Shown piece after piece: positions 42,302 to 51,734 of a DNA stretch of 64,000 nucleotides. The translations under genes and the position numbers were made by a program. The notes under the pieces were generated by a model, which made no database searches, was not told the DNA's origin, and saw nothing but the letters and a program-made list of their open reading frames with translations. Position 1 is the stretch's first letter. Each line of letters starts with the position of its first letter. Location of the stretch: contig NZ_CABGGS010000023.1 in the NCBI RefSeq assembly GCF_902158555.1, positions 434,001 through 498,000 on the forward strand. Reading direction: 5' to 3'. This DNA comes from Klebsiella spallanzanii (GTDB lineage: Bacteria > Pseudomonadota > Gammaproteobacteria > Enterobacterales > Enterobacteriaceae).

Positions 42302-45300
42302 TTAATCGAACAGTGATTCGATATCGTTAATGAGTTCGCTGGCGGCGATAGCGTCGAGAGTGGAGAAAGCAAAAGTCGCTTTTCCGAAGTAAATATCGCC
42401 CGCAGGAATGATTTTTACTATATCGAGCGGGATCAATTCGTCATATCCGGTTTCACCATACAGCAGCGAAAAAGGTTCCATTTCCAGCACAATGTCGCCG
42501 CTGGCAGCAGATTTGTACATGCCGCAGATGCTGCCGCCATCTTCTATTCGCTGCCAGCCTTTGCGCTCCAGCCCGACGATGCGGCCTGCCAGGCATTGTC
42601 GCCCGCTCCACCGATTCAGCTCCATGGCGTCGCATTCGCTTTCCGTCAGGCTGTAGTAGTTGCGATCGAGCTGGCGGAACGGCGGCAACAGCTCGTAGTC
42701 GGCAAACAGCTGGCCGAAGGCGGCGGCGTCTTCCGGGGTCATTTCCAGTACGTGCGGAATGCCGATTTGCCCTTGCGGCAGGCTGAATGGGTTATCTTGC
42801 GCATCGCTGTAACTGTTGTCTTCGGCGACGCGGAAACAGGCCAGCAGAATGTTTTTTTCGCTATAGACGCCCCACACCAGGCGGCGGGTGATATGACGCA
42901 CCAGCGGGTGCTCGACGAGAAACAGGCGAAACTGCTCCGGCGTCCAGCGGCGGCGCAGGCACATGGCCGATTCGAGGCGCATGATTTGCTGAGCGGCGAC
43001 GGTGCGGGCGTCCTTTTTCAACTGCTTGTAGCGGTTGACGGCTTCCGTAGCCAGCGTTGCGTCATCGCTTTTGTTGGGCTTCGGCAGGTCTTTCAGGCGG
43101 CTGCCGTTTTCATCGCGTACAAAAGGCTTGAGGGCTTCATCAAAGCTGACGGTAAAAAGGCGCGGGCCGAAGTCAAGGGTCAGGGAGCCGTTATCGTCCA
43201 GCCCCAGATCCGGGGCGAGGCGGTCTTCCAGCTCGGCGATGGTCAGTTCGCGCTGTTCGGCAATTTGCTTGATTTTATTCTGTGCATTCTCCTGTAGCGC
43301 CGCAAATTTGATTTTTTTCGCAATGCCGTTTAGCAACATCAAAGCGATGTCGCTGCCTATTTCCGCCAGAATATCCAGCCCAAGCGCTGCGCGTTGATGT
43401 TGTGACTCTCCAGGCCAGGCACGGATGAGTGGCGTCAGCGCTCGCGCGGTATCGTCATTACCGAAAAAGGCTAATGTCGTGAAGCCCCAGTTCGCTTTTG
43501 AAGGGCCTCCGGCTTCAATCCAGGCGTTAAAAAGATCCCAGGCAAAGTTAGCCAGAGATGTTGGAGTACAGATGCTTTTTACGGTATTCAGTCCGGCGTA
43601 AAGTTTCACTTCGCGTGGGAAATTCAGCATATCGCCGAGGTAACGCATGGCGTCATCCGGCAACGGCAGACCCGAGCTTTTGAGCTGTGGTCTGCGCCAC
43701 AGTGCAAATTGATAAAAGTCAGGCAAAGGCTGAATTTTCGCCGGGAAATCATGAAAGTCTCCTACGTCGAGAAAGGCTCCCAGTGCAGCGATAATCTCCG
43801 GTTGTTGATAGCGCTGTGCTATTTGGGTTATCAGAGAACGGTGATTATTATCGGCCAGTAATCGCAAAGCTTGTTGAGCATCGTCCCTGTCTTTGCACGC
43901 TTTTCCTAGCGCTGCGGGCAATAACCCGGCAATGGCATGTTCGGGATACTCAAGTAACCAGCTGCGGGCGTCTTCGCGTAGCGTTTTTTTACGGCTGAAG
44001 TTTTGTGCCATCGGTAGTGCCAAATCGGTTGTGCCGCAATAGGGGGTAAACGGCCACAGCGACTGGCGATCGTGTTTAAGATAACGGACAAATATCGGCA
44101 GGGCATCGATGCCAAAAATGGGTAAGATCCCCTCTTCGCCTTTGTGGGGTTCATCAGCTAGAGCATCCAGCAGAGCTAATGCTTGCTCACGCGGCATCCA
44201 GGTCAGCAGATGTAGCTTCCAATGCGAATACCGCTTACCCGTATACTGATGGAACTCATTTATCAAGGTGGTGTAGTCAGCGCATTGCAGGGCTGTGATA
44301 GCATTTTGCGGAATGGGGACTTTTTGCGATGTGCCAGGGTTTACCTGCTGCCACTTTTCAAACCCCAGACGCCACAGAAAGTTTTGTTCCGGGTTGAATG
44401 GCTCCGTCACTTTTTCCCAATGATAGCTTTCAAATGGCGGCAGGTCCGCGTAATTGAATTGACAGTGGTAATCACTGTAATCGTAGCCAGTTAGCTCTTC
44501 CGTTATTGCCGGCGTCAAGTTTAGCGTAGAAGCGACGGGGAGTACCGATAGCTTGAATACTGGTGATGCGCTTTTTTGATTTTGCTTTAGCCACGGCGGG
44601 GATACCAGTATTTCTGGTAGGGTCTCCGGGCTGGCATATTCTGCTGATGAGTCGCTATGTGGCCGCGTCGCAGCTAGCGTTTCTGCGGCGTGTGCATCAA
44701 TCCATGGCAGAACTTGCTCTACCCGAGCTGGTTCAGCGCTGATGAGTACCGTTAGCGCTTTGCGCCAGCTCGGATCTTCATAGCTCGTCAGCAGCGATGC
44801 ATAAGCGGCAATGGCTGCATGAGGATATTTTTGACTGGCCTTACTTAAATATCCCAGACGCTTATTTTTGTTGCCGGCACCAAGAATTAATATCTTAAGC
44901 GCATCCGGATGGTTCGTTTTAGCTAACCACTTAGTGAAATAGTCAGTAGCTTCAAGCTCAGGTAATTGGGTGCTTGCTTCCTTTTCGTCCAAATCGTTAA
45001 CGAGTTGACTTACCCCGATCATGCCATGGTTGGCTATCAATGTGGCAACATAGGGGAGAAAGTGAGAGTAAAGCGGAGGCAACGGGTATTTTTCTAGCGT
45101 CGTCAGTGCAGAAGGGGCATCGACGACCATTTTCAACCACGCCATTGCCGGGATCTCTTCTGCGGCGAAACGCAATACTATCTCGTTGGCGATATCCGGG
45201 CGCTCTGGCAACATCAATGCGGCAAACGGCTGCATAGAGGGGGAAAGCCCAGGAATAGCCGCGATCAGCTTTTGGACGCAGCGCTGCCACTCTTCCTCAG

Positions 45301-46039
45301 GTGCTAATGAAAGATGATGACACAAGCGCGGGTGCCAGTCGGGCAGATATTCTATTTCGTTAACAGGAAAGTCGCTACCTACGACAGTTTTCTCAAGGTC
45401 ATCATCGTACTCGCATGTCACTTGCAGGGTATGACAGGCGATCTCAACCGTGGTTTCAAGTCCGTATTGCGTCACAAAGAGGTCGATTAAATCATCAGAA
45501 TAATAGCCCATTTGCCCGAGAAGAGCCGCTTCAGAAAACAGGCTTCCTGTGGATTGGTTATGTTTAATCCGTTGGTGTAGCTCAACGTAAGCCTGTTCCC
45601 AGACAGGTGATGTAAAATGGTAGTCGGATGGCCTGAATGTGGCTTTATCATTCCTGGTAATGCTTTGCCAAATTTGATTGCCATCCGGTGTGGTATTAAA
45701 CGGTCTGGAGCGGTTACGGTGATGGAAAGCAAACCAGCCGATCTCCTCCGTTAGCGGTATAAGGGCATCATCAGCGAGCCAGGGTCGGTCATTAGATTGG
45801 CTGGCGGCTGCCTGGGATGGGTGTTTTTCCGCCGCGGTATTTTCTGCGTAGCCTTTTCTTGTTTTCTCACCAATCAGTTTCTGTTTGGCTTTTGCGGCAG
45901 TGGCGCTATCGGCAAAGGTTTTAATCTGGCTCTGACCGCTGGTGCCGACCTTGCCCCAGCTCAGATGCAGCTCGTTACCTTGCTGCTCCACCGCCCAGAA
46001 TTTATGTGATTTTTCGTCCTGATAAATAAAAGATCTCAT
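42302..46039 (-). CDS. molR: WGR-DUF4132 protein, MolR-like, first copy
   Basis: A 1245-residue WGR-DUF4132 protein next to metG, the place of molR in E. coli, where K-12 has only fragments. The ATG at 46039 gives the same N-terminus as the neighbouring paralog (FIYQDEKSHKFWAVEQQ) and has AGGGAAG upstream; the frame is open 26 codons further without support. The WGR domain spans residues 1-75 (HLSWGKVGTSGQSQ). The shared SPPW motif lies near residue 500, and DUF4132 is at the C-terminus (RRLVWGVYSEKN). The name MolR comes from an old molybdate-regulation phenotype and does not establish a function. First gene of the three-gene unit. Confidence 0.8.
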   Translation of the reverse strand: MRSFIYQDEKSHKFWAVEQQGNELHLSWGKVGTSGQSQIKTFADSATAAKAKQKLIGEKTRKGYAENTAAEKHPSQAAASQSNDRPWLADDALIPLTEEIGWFAFHHRNRSRPFNTTPDGNQIWQSITRNDKATFRPSDYHFTSPVWEQAYVELHQRIKHNQSTGSLFSEAALLGQMGYYSDDLIDLFVTQYGLETTVEIACHTLQVTCEYDDDLEKTVVGSDFPVNEIEYLPDWHPRLCHHLSLAPEEEWQRCVQKLIAAIPGLSPSMQPFAALMLPERPDIANEIVLRFAAEEIPAMAWLKMVVDAPSALTTLEKYPLPPLYSHFLPYVATLIANHGMIGVSQLVNDLDEKEASTQLPELEATDYFTKWLAKTNHPDALKILILGAGNKNKRLGYLSKASQKYPHAAIAAYASLLTSYEDPSWRKALTVLISAEPARVEQVLPWIDAHAAETLAATRPHSDSSAEYASPETLPEILVSPPWLKQNQKSASPVFKLSVLPVASTLNLTPAITEELTGYDYSDYHCQFNYADLPPFESYHWEKVTEPFNPEQNFLWRLGFEKWQQVNPGTSQKVPIPQNAITALQCADYTTLINEFHQYTGKRYSHWKLHLLTWMPREQALALLDALADEPHKGEEGILPIFGIDALPIFVRYLKHDRQSLWPFTPYCGTTDLALPMAQNFSRKKTLREDARSWLLEYPEHAIAGLLPAALGKACKDRDDAQQALRLLADNNHRSLITQIAQRYQQPEIIAALGAFLDVGDFHDFPAKIQPLPDFYQFALWRRPQLKSSGLPLPDDAMRYLGDMLNFPREVKLYAGLNTVKSICTPTSLANFAWDLFNAWIEAGGPSKANWGFTTLAFFGNDDTARALTPLIRAWPGESQHQRAALGLDILAEIGSDIALMLLNGIAKKIKFAALQENAQNKIKQIAEQRELTIAELEDRLAPDLGLDDNGSLTLDFGPRLFTVSFDEALKPFVRDENGSRLKDLPKPNKSDDATLATEAVNRYKQLKKDARTVAAQQIMRLESAMCLRRRWTPEQFRLFLVEHPLVRHITRRLVWGVYSEKNILLACFRVAEDNSYSDAQDNPFSLPQGQIGIPHVLEMTPEDAAAFGQLFADYELLPPFRQLDRNYYSLTESECDAMELNRWSGRQCLAGRIVGLERKGWQRIEDGGSICGMYKSAASGDIVLEMEPFSLLYGETGYDELIPLDIVKIIPAGDIYFGKATFAFSTLDAIAASELINDIESLFD

Positions 46040-46139
46040 TTTCTTCCCTGTGTTTTTATCCAGTTTGGATTTGATGCTAGCAGTTATTACTAAGAACACA
46101 GAGGGGGAGGACGACAAGAATGCGATTTTCAGAATTTAT

Positions 46140-46165
46140 AAAAAAAAGCGCTGCCGGAGCAGCGC
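46140..46165 (-). terminator. Terminator after metG
   Basis: Stem GCGCTGC / GCAGCGC with a 4-base loop. On the minus strand it is followed by eight T residues. Ends the metG transcript before the DUF4132 cluster. Confidence 0.88.
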
Positions 46166-46177
46166 GTTATGCGAGGA

Positions 46178-48211
46178 TTACTTGACCTGCTGGCCTGGCT
46201 GAGCGCCGCTGTCCGGGCTTAACAGGAAGATATCTTTCCCGCCTGGGCCTGCGGCCATCACCATGCCTTCCGAGATGCCGAAGCGCATTTTGCGCGGTGC
46301 CAGGTTGGCGACCATCACCGTCAGGCGACCAATCAGCGCCTGCGGATCCGGGTAGGCGGAGCGGATACCGGAGAAGACGTTACGTTTCTCGCCACCAAGA
46401 TCCAGCGTCAGGCGCAGCAGCTTATCGGAACCGTCAACGAACTCGGCGTTTTCAATCAGCGCGATACGCATATCCACTTTGGCAAAATCGTCAAAGGTGA
46501 TGGTTTCCTGAATCGGATCATCCGCCAGAGGACCGGTAACCGGCGCAGACAGCGCTTTCACTTCCTCTTTCGACGCTTCAACCAGCGCTTCAACCTGTTT
46601 CATTTCGATACGGTTGTACAGCGCTTTAAAGGTATTGACCTTATGGCCGAGCAGCGGCTGCTGGATAGCATCCCAGCTCAGTTCGCTGTTGAGGAACGCT
46701 TCGGCGCGTGCGGCAAGCTGCGGCAGGACCGGTTTGAGCCAGGTCATCAGCACGCGGAACATATTCAGACCCATGGTGCAGATGGCCTGCAGGTCAGCAT
46801 CGCGGCCTTCCTGTTTGGCGACCACCCACGGAGCTTGTTCGTCAACGTAGCGGTTAGCGACGTCTGCCAGCGCCATAATTTCGCGGATAGCCTTACCGAA
46901 CTCGCGACTGTCCCATGCCTCACCAATGCTGGCAGCCGCATCGGTAAAGGTTTTGTACAGCGCCGGATCGGCCAACTCAGCAGAGAGCACGCCGTCGAAA
47001 CGCTTATTGATAAAACCGGCGTTACGCGAAGCGAGGTTAACGACTTTGTTGACGATGTCAGCATTGACGCGCTGCACGAAATCTTCCAGGTTCAGGTCGA
47101 TATCATCAATGCGCGAAGAGAGCTTGGCAGTGTAGTAGTAGCGCAGGCTGTCGGCGTCAAAATGATTCAGCCAGGTGCTGGCTTTAATAAAGGTGCCGCG
47201 CGACTTGGACATCTTCGCGCCGTTCACCGTTACGTAGCCGTGTACGAACAGGTTGGTCGGCTTGCGGAAGCTGCTGCCTTCCAGCATCGCCGGCCAGAAC
47301 AGGCTGTGGAAGTAGACGATATCTTTGCCGATAAAGTGATACAGCTCGGCGGTGGAGTCTTTCTTCCAGTATTCGTCGAAGCTTACGGTGTCGCCGCGCT
47401 TGTCGCACAGGTTCTTGAAGGAGCCCATGTAGCCAATTGGCGCATCCAGCCAGACGTAAAAATATTTGCCCGGCGCGTTGGGGATTTCGAAGCCGAAGTA
47501 AGGTGCATCGCGGGAAATGTCCCACTGCTGCAGGCCGGACTCGAACCACTCCTGCATCTTGTTAGCGACCTGTTCCTGCAACGCGCCGCTGCGGGTCCAC
47601 GCCTGGAGCATTTCGCTGAACGACGGCAGGTCGAAGAAGAAGTGCTCGGACTCACGCATCACCGGCGTCGCGCCGGAAACCACGGATTTCGGCTCGATAA
47701 GCTCGGTTGGGCTGTAGGTCGCGCCGCACACTTCGCAGTTATCGCCGTACTGATCCGGTGATTTACACTTCGGACAGGTGCCTTTCACAAAACGGTCCGG
47801 CAGGAACATGCCTTTTTCCGGATCGTAAAGCTGAGAAATAGTGCGGTTTTTGATAAAACCGTTCTCTTTCAGGCGGCCATAGATAAGCTCCGACAGCTCG
47901 CGGTTTTCGTCGCTATGCGTGGAATGATAGTTATCGTAGCTGATGTCGAAGCCAGCAAAATCGGTCTGATGCTCCTGACTCATTTCGCCAATCATCTGTT
48001 CCGGGGTAATACCAAGCTGCTGCGCTTTCAGCATGATCGGCGTACCGTGGGCGTCGTCGGCGCAGATGAAGTTGACCTCGTGGCCGCGCATTCGCTGGTA
48101 ACGGACCCAGACATCAGCCTGGATGTGCTCCAGCATGTGGCCGAGGTGGATTGAGCCGTTTGCGTACGGCAGCGCGCACGTTACCAGAATTTTCTTCGCG
48201 ACTTGAGTCAT
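46178..48211 (-). CDS. metG: Methionyl-tRNA synthetase
   Basis: A 677-residue class I aminoacyl-tRNA synthetase that charges tRNA-Met. The HIGH-type motif is H22-L-G-H25, and the KMSKS motif is in [11 protein letters not shown]. The zinc-knuckle insert has the CPKC and CEVC pairs (residues about 146-162), and the C-terminal tRNA-binding (Trbp111-like) domain covers about 575-677. The ATG at 48211 gives the standard [16 protein letters not shown] start and length; an ATG nine bases upstream is also in frame. Divergent from apbC, as in E. coli. Confidence 0.97.
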   Translation of the reverse strand: MTQVAKKILVTCALPYANGSIHLGHMLEHIQADVWVRYQRMRGHEVNFICADDAHGTPIMLKAQQLGITPEQMIGEMSQEHQTDFAGFDISYDNYHSTHSDENRELSELIYGRLKENGFIKNRTISQLYDPEKGMFLPDRFVKGTCPKCKSPDQYGDNCEVCGATYSPTELIEPKSVVSGATPVMRESEHFFFDLPSFSEMLQAWTRSGALQEQVANKMQEWFESGLQQWDISRDAPYFGFEIPNAPGKYFYVWLDAPIGYMGSFKNLCDKRGDTVSFDEYWKKDSTAELYHFIGKDIVYFHSLFWPAMLEGSSFRKPTNLFVHGYVTVNGAKMSKSRGTFIKASTWLNHFDADSLRYYYTAKLSSRIDDIDLNLEDFVQRVNADIVNKVVNLASRNAGFINKRFDGVLSAELADPALYKTFTDAAASIGEAWDSREFGKAIREIMALADVANRYVDEQAPWVVAKQEGRDADLQAICTMGLNMFRVLMTWLKPVLPQLAARAEAFLNSELSWDAIQQPLLGHKVNTFKALYNRIEMKQVEALVEASKEEVKALSAPVTGPLADDPIQETITFDDFAKVDMRIALIENAEFVDGSDKLLRLTLDLGGEKRNVFSGIRSAYPDPQALIGRLTVMVANLAPRKMRFGISEGMVMAAGPGGKDIFLLSPDSGAQPGQQVK

Positions 48212-48362
48212 AGTGGGCATTACATCTTCTATTGTAAAAAGGGTTTTTGATGTTACCGCAAAGGCAATAATTTGGTAAGCCCAAAGCTTATTGTGGGGGA
48301 ATTATTCCCTTTAAGGTAAACTTAACGGATAAGATTCAACCCACAATAACAAAGGAGTCGGG

Positions 48363-49472
48363 ATGAGTTCGCAATCCCAGGCCAAATCCCCCGAGCGTCT
48401 GCGTGCGATGGTCGCCGGGACCCTGGCTAATTTCCAGCACCCAACCCTGAAACATAACCTCACCACGCTGAAGGCGCTGCATCACGTCGCCTGGCTGGAT
48501 GACACCGTACACATCGAAATTCAGATGCCGTTTGTCTGGCATAGCGCGTTTGAGGTGCTCAAGGAGCAGTGCAGCGCCGAGCTGCTGCGCATTACCGGCG
48601 CAAAAGCCATTGACTGGAAGCTGACGCACAGCATCGCCACGCTTCAGCGGGTAAAAAATCAGCCCGGCATTAACGGCGTAAAAAACATTATCGCTATCAG
48701 CTCCGGTAAAGGCGGGGTGGGGAAATCGTCTACGGCGGTCAACCTGGCGCTGGCGCTGGCGGCGGAAGGAGCGAAAGTCGGCATTCTCGATGCCGATATT
48801 TACGGCCCGTCGATTCCGACCATGCTCGGCGCGGAAGACCAGCGTCCCACTTCGCCGGACGGCACTCATATGGCGCCGATTATGAAATTCGGTCTTGCCA
48901 CCAACTCTATCGGCTATCTGGTGACCGACGATAACGCCATGGTGTGGCGCGGCCCAATGGCCAGCAAAGCGCTGATGCAGATGCTGCAGGAAACCCTGTG
49001 GCCGGATCTCGATTATCTGGTACTGGATATGCCGCCAGGCACCGGCGACATTCAGCTGACGCTGGCGCAGAATATTCCGGTAACCGGGGCGGTAGTGGTG
49101 ACCACACCGCAGGATATTGCGCTGATCGACGCTAAAAAAGGCATCGTGATGTTTGAAAAAGTCGAAGTGCCGGTGCTGGGTATTGTGGAAAACATGAGCA
49201 TGCATATTTGCAGCAACTGCGGGCACCATGAACCTATCTTCGGTACCGGTGGCGCGCAAAAGCTGGCGGATAAATACCACACCCAGCTACTGGGCCAGCT
49301 GCCGCTGCATATCACCTTGCGTGAAGACCTTGATAAAGGGACTCCGACGGTGGTTGCGCGTCCGGAGAGCGAGTTTACCGAGACTTACCGCCAGCTGGCG
49401 GACCGCGTTGCGGCTCAGCTCTACTGGCAGGGGGAAGTTATCCCCGGCGAGATAGCCTTCCGCGCGGTGTAA
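48363..49472 (+). CDS. apbC: Iron-sulfur cluster carrier protein ApbC (Mrp)
   Basis: A 369-residue P-loop ATPase that carries and transfers [4Fe-4S] clusters. An N-terminal MIP18/DUF59-like domain covers about residues 1-95. The deviant Walker A is GKGGVGKSS (about 116-124), then ILDADIYGPSIP and LVLDMPPGTGD. The cluster-binding CxxC is in ICSNCGHHE (about residue 283). AAAGGAG precedes the start. It is divergent from metG and followed by a terminator. Confidence 0.95.
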   Translation: MSSQSQAKSPERLRAMVAGTLANFQHPTLKHNLTTLKALHHVAWLDDTVHIEIQMPFVWHSAFEVLKEQCSAELLRITGAKAIDWKLTHSIATLQRVKNQPGINGVKNIIAISSGKGGVGKSSTAVNLALALAAEGAKVGILDADIYGPSIPTMLGAEDQRPTSPDGTHMAPIMKFGLATNSIGYLVTDDNAMVWRGPMASKALMQMLQETLWPDLDYLVLDMPPGTGDIQLTLAQNIPVTGAVVVTTPQDIALIDAKKGIVMFEKVEVPVLGIVENMSMHICSNCGHHEPIFGTGGAQKLADKYHTQLLGQLPLHITLREDLDKGTPTVVARPESEFTETYRQLADRVAAQLYWQGEVIPGEIAFRAV

Positions 49473-49835
49473 TGTCCTCACAGTCCTTAGCCGTGCGGCG
49501 TTCTGCGTAGCACGGTTTTTTTATTTTCTGATAACGGTGTTTCAGCTAATAATTTAATCACCACATCAATATCATTATCGTTAAATATTACATATTTTTA
49601 TTCACATTAAGCGATATTGAGATTTATCAATAAAACATATTTTTAACATTGTTTTCTTGCCGTGGTTATGAGAGCTTTATTAATATAGAAGTAGAATATT
49701 TTATTATTCGCCACTACGAGCTTTATTTTTTGAAAGTTTATCTTTTTTATTTGGCGAGGTGTGGACAGTAACAGCAATGCGTAAATAAAAACGATGGAAG
49801 GGAAATGTAGCCGTAATAAATTTCCGGAGTACGAG
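49473..49835. other. AT-rich gap after apbC
   Basis: About 360 bases. The first 50 hold the apbC terminator. The rest (about 49520-49800) is strongly AT-rich, with many short A/T runs and no convincing gene, and probably contains the promoter of the following small gene. Confidence 0.6.
49491..49522 (+). terminator. Terminator after apbC
   Basis: Stem CCGTGC / GCACGG followed by seven T residues. Confidence 0.85.
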
Positions 49836-50165
49836 ATGAATAATATTGCTCTAATCGTTAAGTTACGAGAACTGCTGGTGATTTTTATGCACACACGCTC
49901 GCTACCTGAAAAGGCTGCGGACGCGCTGCGCTATTGCCAGGAAAACATTCCCCTAACTGAGGTTCCGATTGGCGCTTATGGTGAATATTGCGAGATTTAT
50001 GAGCAAATTAATTTTTTATCAGATGAACAGAATCATATGGCGCCGGATGATTTACTGCGCAGCGGTGGCGATTTGATATTAAGTATTCTGATGTTGTATG
50101 AACAGATCGTTTCATACATTGCCGTCGAGGAATTTATGCAAAAGCAAAACCGTTTTAACGAATAG
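49836..50165 (+). CDS. Hypothetical protein, AT-rich orphan
   Basis: A 109-residue protein that I do not recognise. The ATG at 49836 has GGAG six bases upstream; an ATG at 49794 in the same frame lacks one. The sequence is acidic and helical (for example EKAADALRYCQENIPL, LILSILMLYEQIVSYIAV) with no signal peptide or clear membrane span. Base composition of the gene and its upstream region is much more AT-rich than the neighbours, and it is a single gene between apbC and rcnB. Both point to acquisition, with H-NS-type silencing possible. A helical regulatory or adaptor protein would fit, but nothing shows it. Confidence 0.6.
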   Translation: MNNIALIVKLRELLVIFMHTRSLPEKAADALRYCQENIPLTEVPIGAYGEYCEIYEQINFLSDEQNHMAPDDLLRSGGDLILSILMLYEQIVSYIAVEEFMQKQNRFNE

Positions 50166-50187
50166 CGCTTTAACAAGCAGAAAGCAA

Positions 50188-50219
50188 AACGCCAGCGAAC
50201 TGAGCAGTACGCTGGCGTT
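50188..50219 (-). terminator. Terminator between orphan gene and rcnB
   Basis: 10-bp perfect stem AACGCCAGCG / CGCTGGCGTT with a 12-base loop. On the minus strand the last stem bases plus TTGCTTTC form a weak T tract, so it would mainly serve rcnB. Confidence 0.6.
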
Positions 50220-50225
50220 CATGGC

Positions 50226-50543
50226 TTAACGATGATAGAAAATTTCACCGTCGTAGATTTTTAGAATTTTCCCTTCAGTATCGGTAATCAACGCGTAGCT
50301 TCCCCCCATATAGGTCCAGCGTGTACCGGCATCCGGTGCGGGCAGGTTACGAAGCTGCCACTGTTTAATGTTGTACTCTGGCGTGAGATAGAGCGGCGGT
50401 ACGGTATCGCCGATGTGGAACTGTTTGAAATCTGCGGTGACCCCATCCAGTTCATATTTTTGCAGACTGCCCGCGTCAGCCGCCCATACGGCGCTGGTAC
50501 TGGCCAAGAGTACGCCCAGAAGCATCATTTTCGTTTTACGCAT
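50226..50543 (-). CDS. rcnB: RcnB family periplasmic nickel/cobalt homeostasis protein
   Basis: A 105-residue periplasmic protein. A signal peptide covers residues 1-21 (cleavage after VWA). The mature part has the RcnB signature TPEYNIKQWQLRNLPAPDAG and ends in IYDGEIFYHR. In E. coli RcnB helps limit nickel and cobalt efflux by RcnA. Here neither rcnA nor rcnR is in the window, so the gene stands alone. The divergent neighbour is a LysR regulator gene, but no link between them is shown. It is slightly shorter than the E. coli protein, the difference being near the mature N-terminus. Confidence 0.88.
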   Translation of the reverse strand: MRKTKMMLLGVLLASTSAVWAADAGSLQKYELDGVTADFKQFHIGDTVPPLYLTPEYNIKQWQLRNLPAPDAGTRWTYMGGSYALITDTEGKILKIYDGEIFYHR

Positions 50544-50713
50544 AATTTCCTCATTAATATCCTGGACACGAAATCGCAGCCTCGTATGATTCCTGATGCA
50601 TCAACTAAATGGCAAGTGTTGGTTTGGTTTAAAGTGTAAGCAAACAGTGATGCAGCGATGCTTTTTTACCGCGTCGCGCCTGTTTTAAGAATAATCCGGG
50701 TTCGGGAGTCCCT

Positions 50714-51607
50714 ATGTTCAGGCTGGAAGATCTGACCCTATTTGTCCGCGCGGCGGCGTTAGGCAGTTTTAGCGAGGCGGCACGCGAAGCGGGGCAGCAG
50801 CCTGCGCAGGTGAGTGCGGCGATCAAGCGTCTGGAAACAACGCTGAATATTCGTCTTTTTGCCCGTTCGACCCGCAGTCTGCGTCTGACGCCGGAAGGGG
50901 AGACCTGGTTGCCCTATGCCACTCAGATGCTCGATACGTTGCATGCAGGACTGCAAAAAATTCAGGCGCCTGACGACGAAATTCGCGGCACGCTACAAAT
51001 CGCCGTGCCATCCGACCTCGGGCGCAATCTGCTGCTCAATGTGTTTCGCGCTTTTCGCGATCGTCACCCGGCGCTGCGCCTGCGGATTCTGTTTTCCGAT
51101 CATCGGACCGATGTGTTTAAAGATCCGGTGGACGTCGCGTTTCGCTACGGCGATAACGATGATGCTTCGTTTATTTCCCTGCCCGTCGCGTGGGAGAACC
51201 GCCGGGTGCTGGTGGCTTCGCCCGGCTGGATAGCTGAGCACGGCGAACCGCAAACGCTGGAAGATTTAGCCCAGCATAATGCGCTTACCTACGTGCTGCG
51301 CGGCAGGCCGTTCGACCGCTGGCCGTTGAGTCTGGACGGGAAAGTACATCACGTGCAGGTTTCCGGCACGATTGTGAGCGATGACGCGGAGGTGATTCGC
51401 CGCCTGGCCGTGGCTGGAGAGGGAATTGCGTTTAAATCGGCGCTGGACGTTGGCGACGATCTCCGCGAAGGACGGCTACAGGTGCTGTTGCCACAGTATC
51501 AGGGAGATGTGGTGCCGTTGAATATGATTTGCCCGCACCGCAAACAGCTCTCTGCTGCGGTGAGGCTGTTATATGATGCGGTAAAAGCGGAGTGCGAGAA
51601 AGTATAG
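50714..51607 (+). CDS. LysR-type transcriptional regulator
   Basis: A 297-residue LysR regulator. Winged helix-turn-helix at residues 1-60 (FVRAAALGSFSEAAREAGQQ then SAAIKRLETTLNIRLFARSTRSL), followed by the periplasmic-binding-like effector domain (about 90-293). The pattern resembles the large DmlR/YafC-like group. It is a lone gene flanked by rcnB (divergent) and a REP pair, so its target cannot be read from the context. GGGAG lies upstream of the start at a suitable distance. Confidence 0.88.
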   Translation: MFRLEDLTLFVRAAALGSFSEAAREAGQQPAQVSAAIKRLETTLNIRLFARSTRSLRLTPEGETWLPYATQMLDTLHAGLQKIQAPDDEIRGTLQIAVPSDLGRNLLLNVFRAFRDRHPALRLRILFSDHRTDVFKDPVDVAFRYGDNDDASFISLPVAWENRRVLVASPGWIAEHGEPQTLEDLAQHNALTYVLRGRPFDRWPLSLDGKVHHVQVSGTIVSDDAEVIRRLAVAGEGIAFKSALDVGDDLREGRLQVLLPQYQGDVVPLNMICPHRKQLSAAVRLLYDAVKAECEKV

Positions 51608-51625
51608 GCTTTAACGCTGGTGTCA

Positions 51626-51716
51626 TTCCCGGCGGCGCTTCGCTGACCGGGCTACGGATCCACCACTGTCTGCGGACCGCTAGCCCGGACAGGCGCGTCA
51701 AGCGCCGCCTCCGGGG
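51626..51716. repeat. REP/BIME pair
   Basis: Unit ending GACCGGGCTACGG (to about 51657) and a facing unit TAGCCCGGACAGGCGCG...CGCCTCCGGGG (51681-51716) between two convergent genes. Confidence 0.72.
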
Positions 51717-51734
51717 CAATTATTGGCACGAACC

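Noticed and set aside
46643-47761. 372-codon plus-strand frame opposite metG
   Set aside because: Shadow of metG; no independent start signals.
48336-49280. 314-codon minus-strand frame opposite apbC
   Set aside because: Shadow of apbC; translation rich in H, Q and R.
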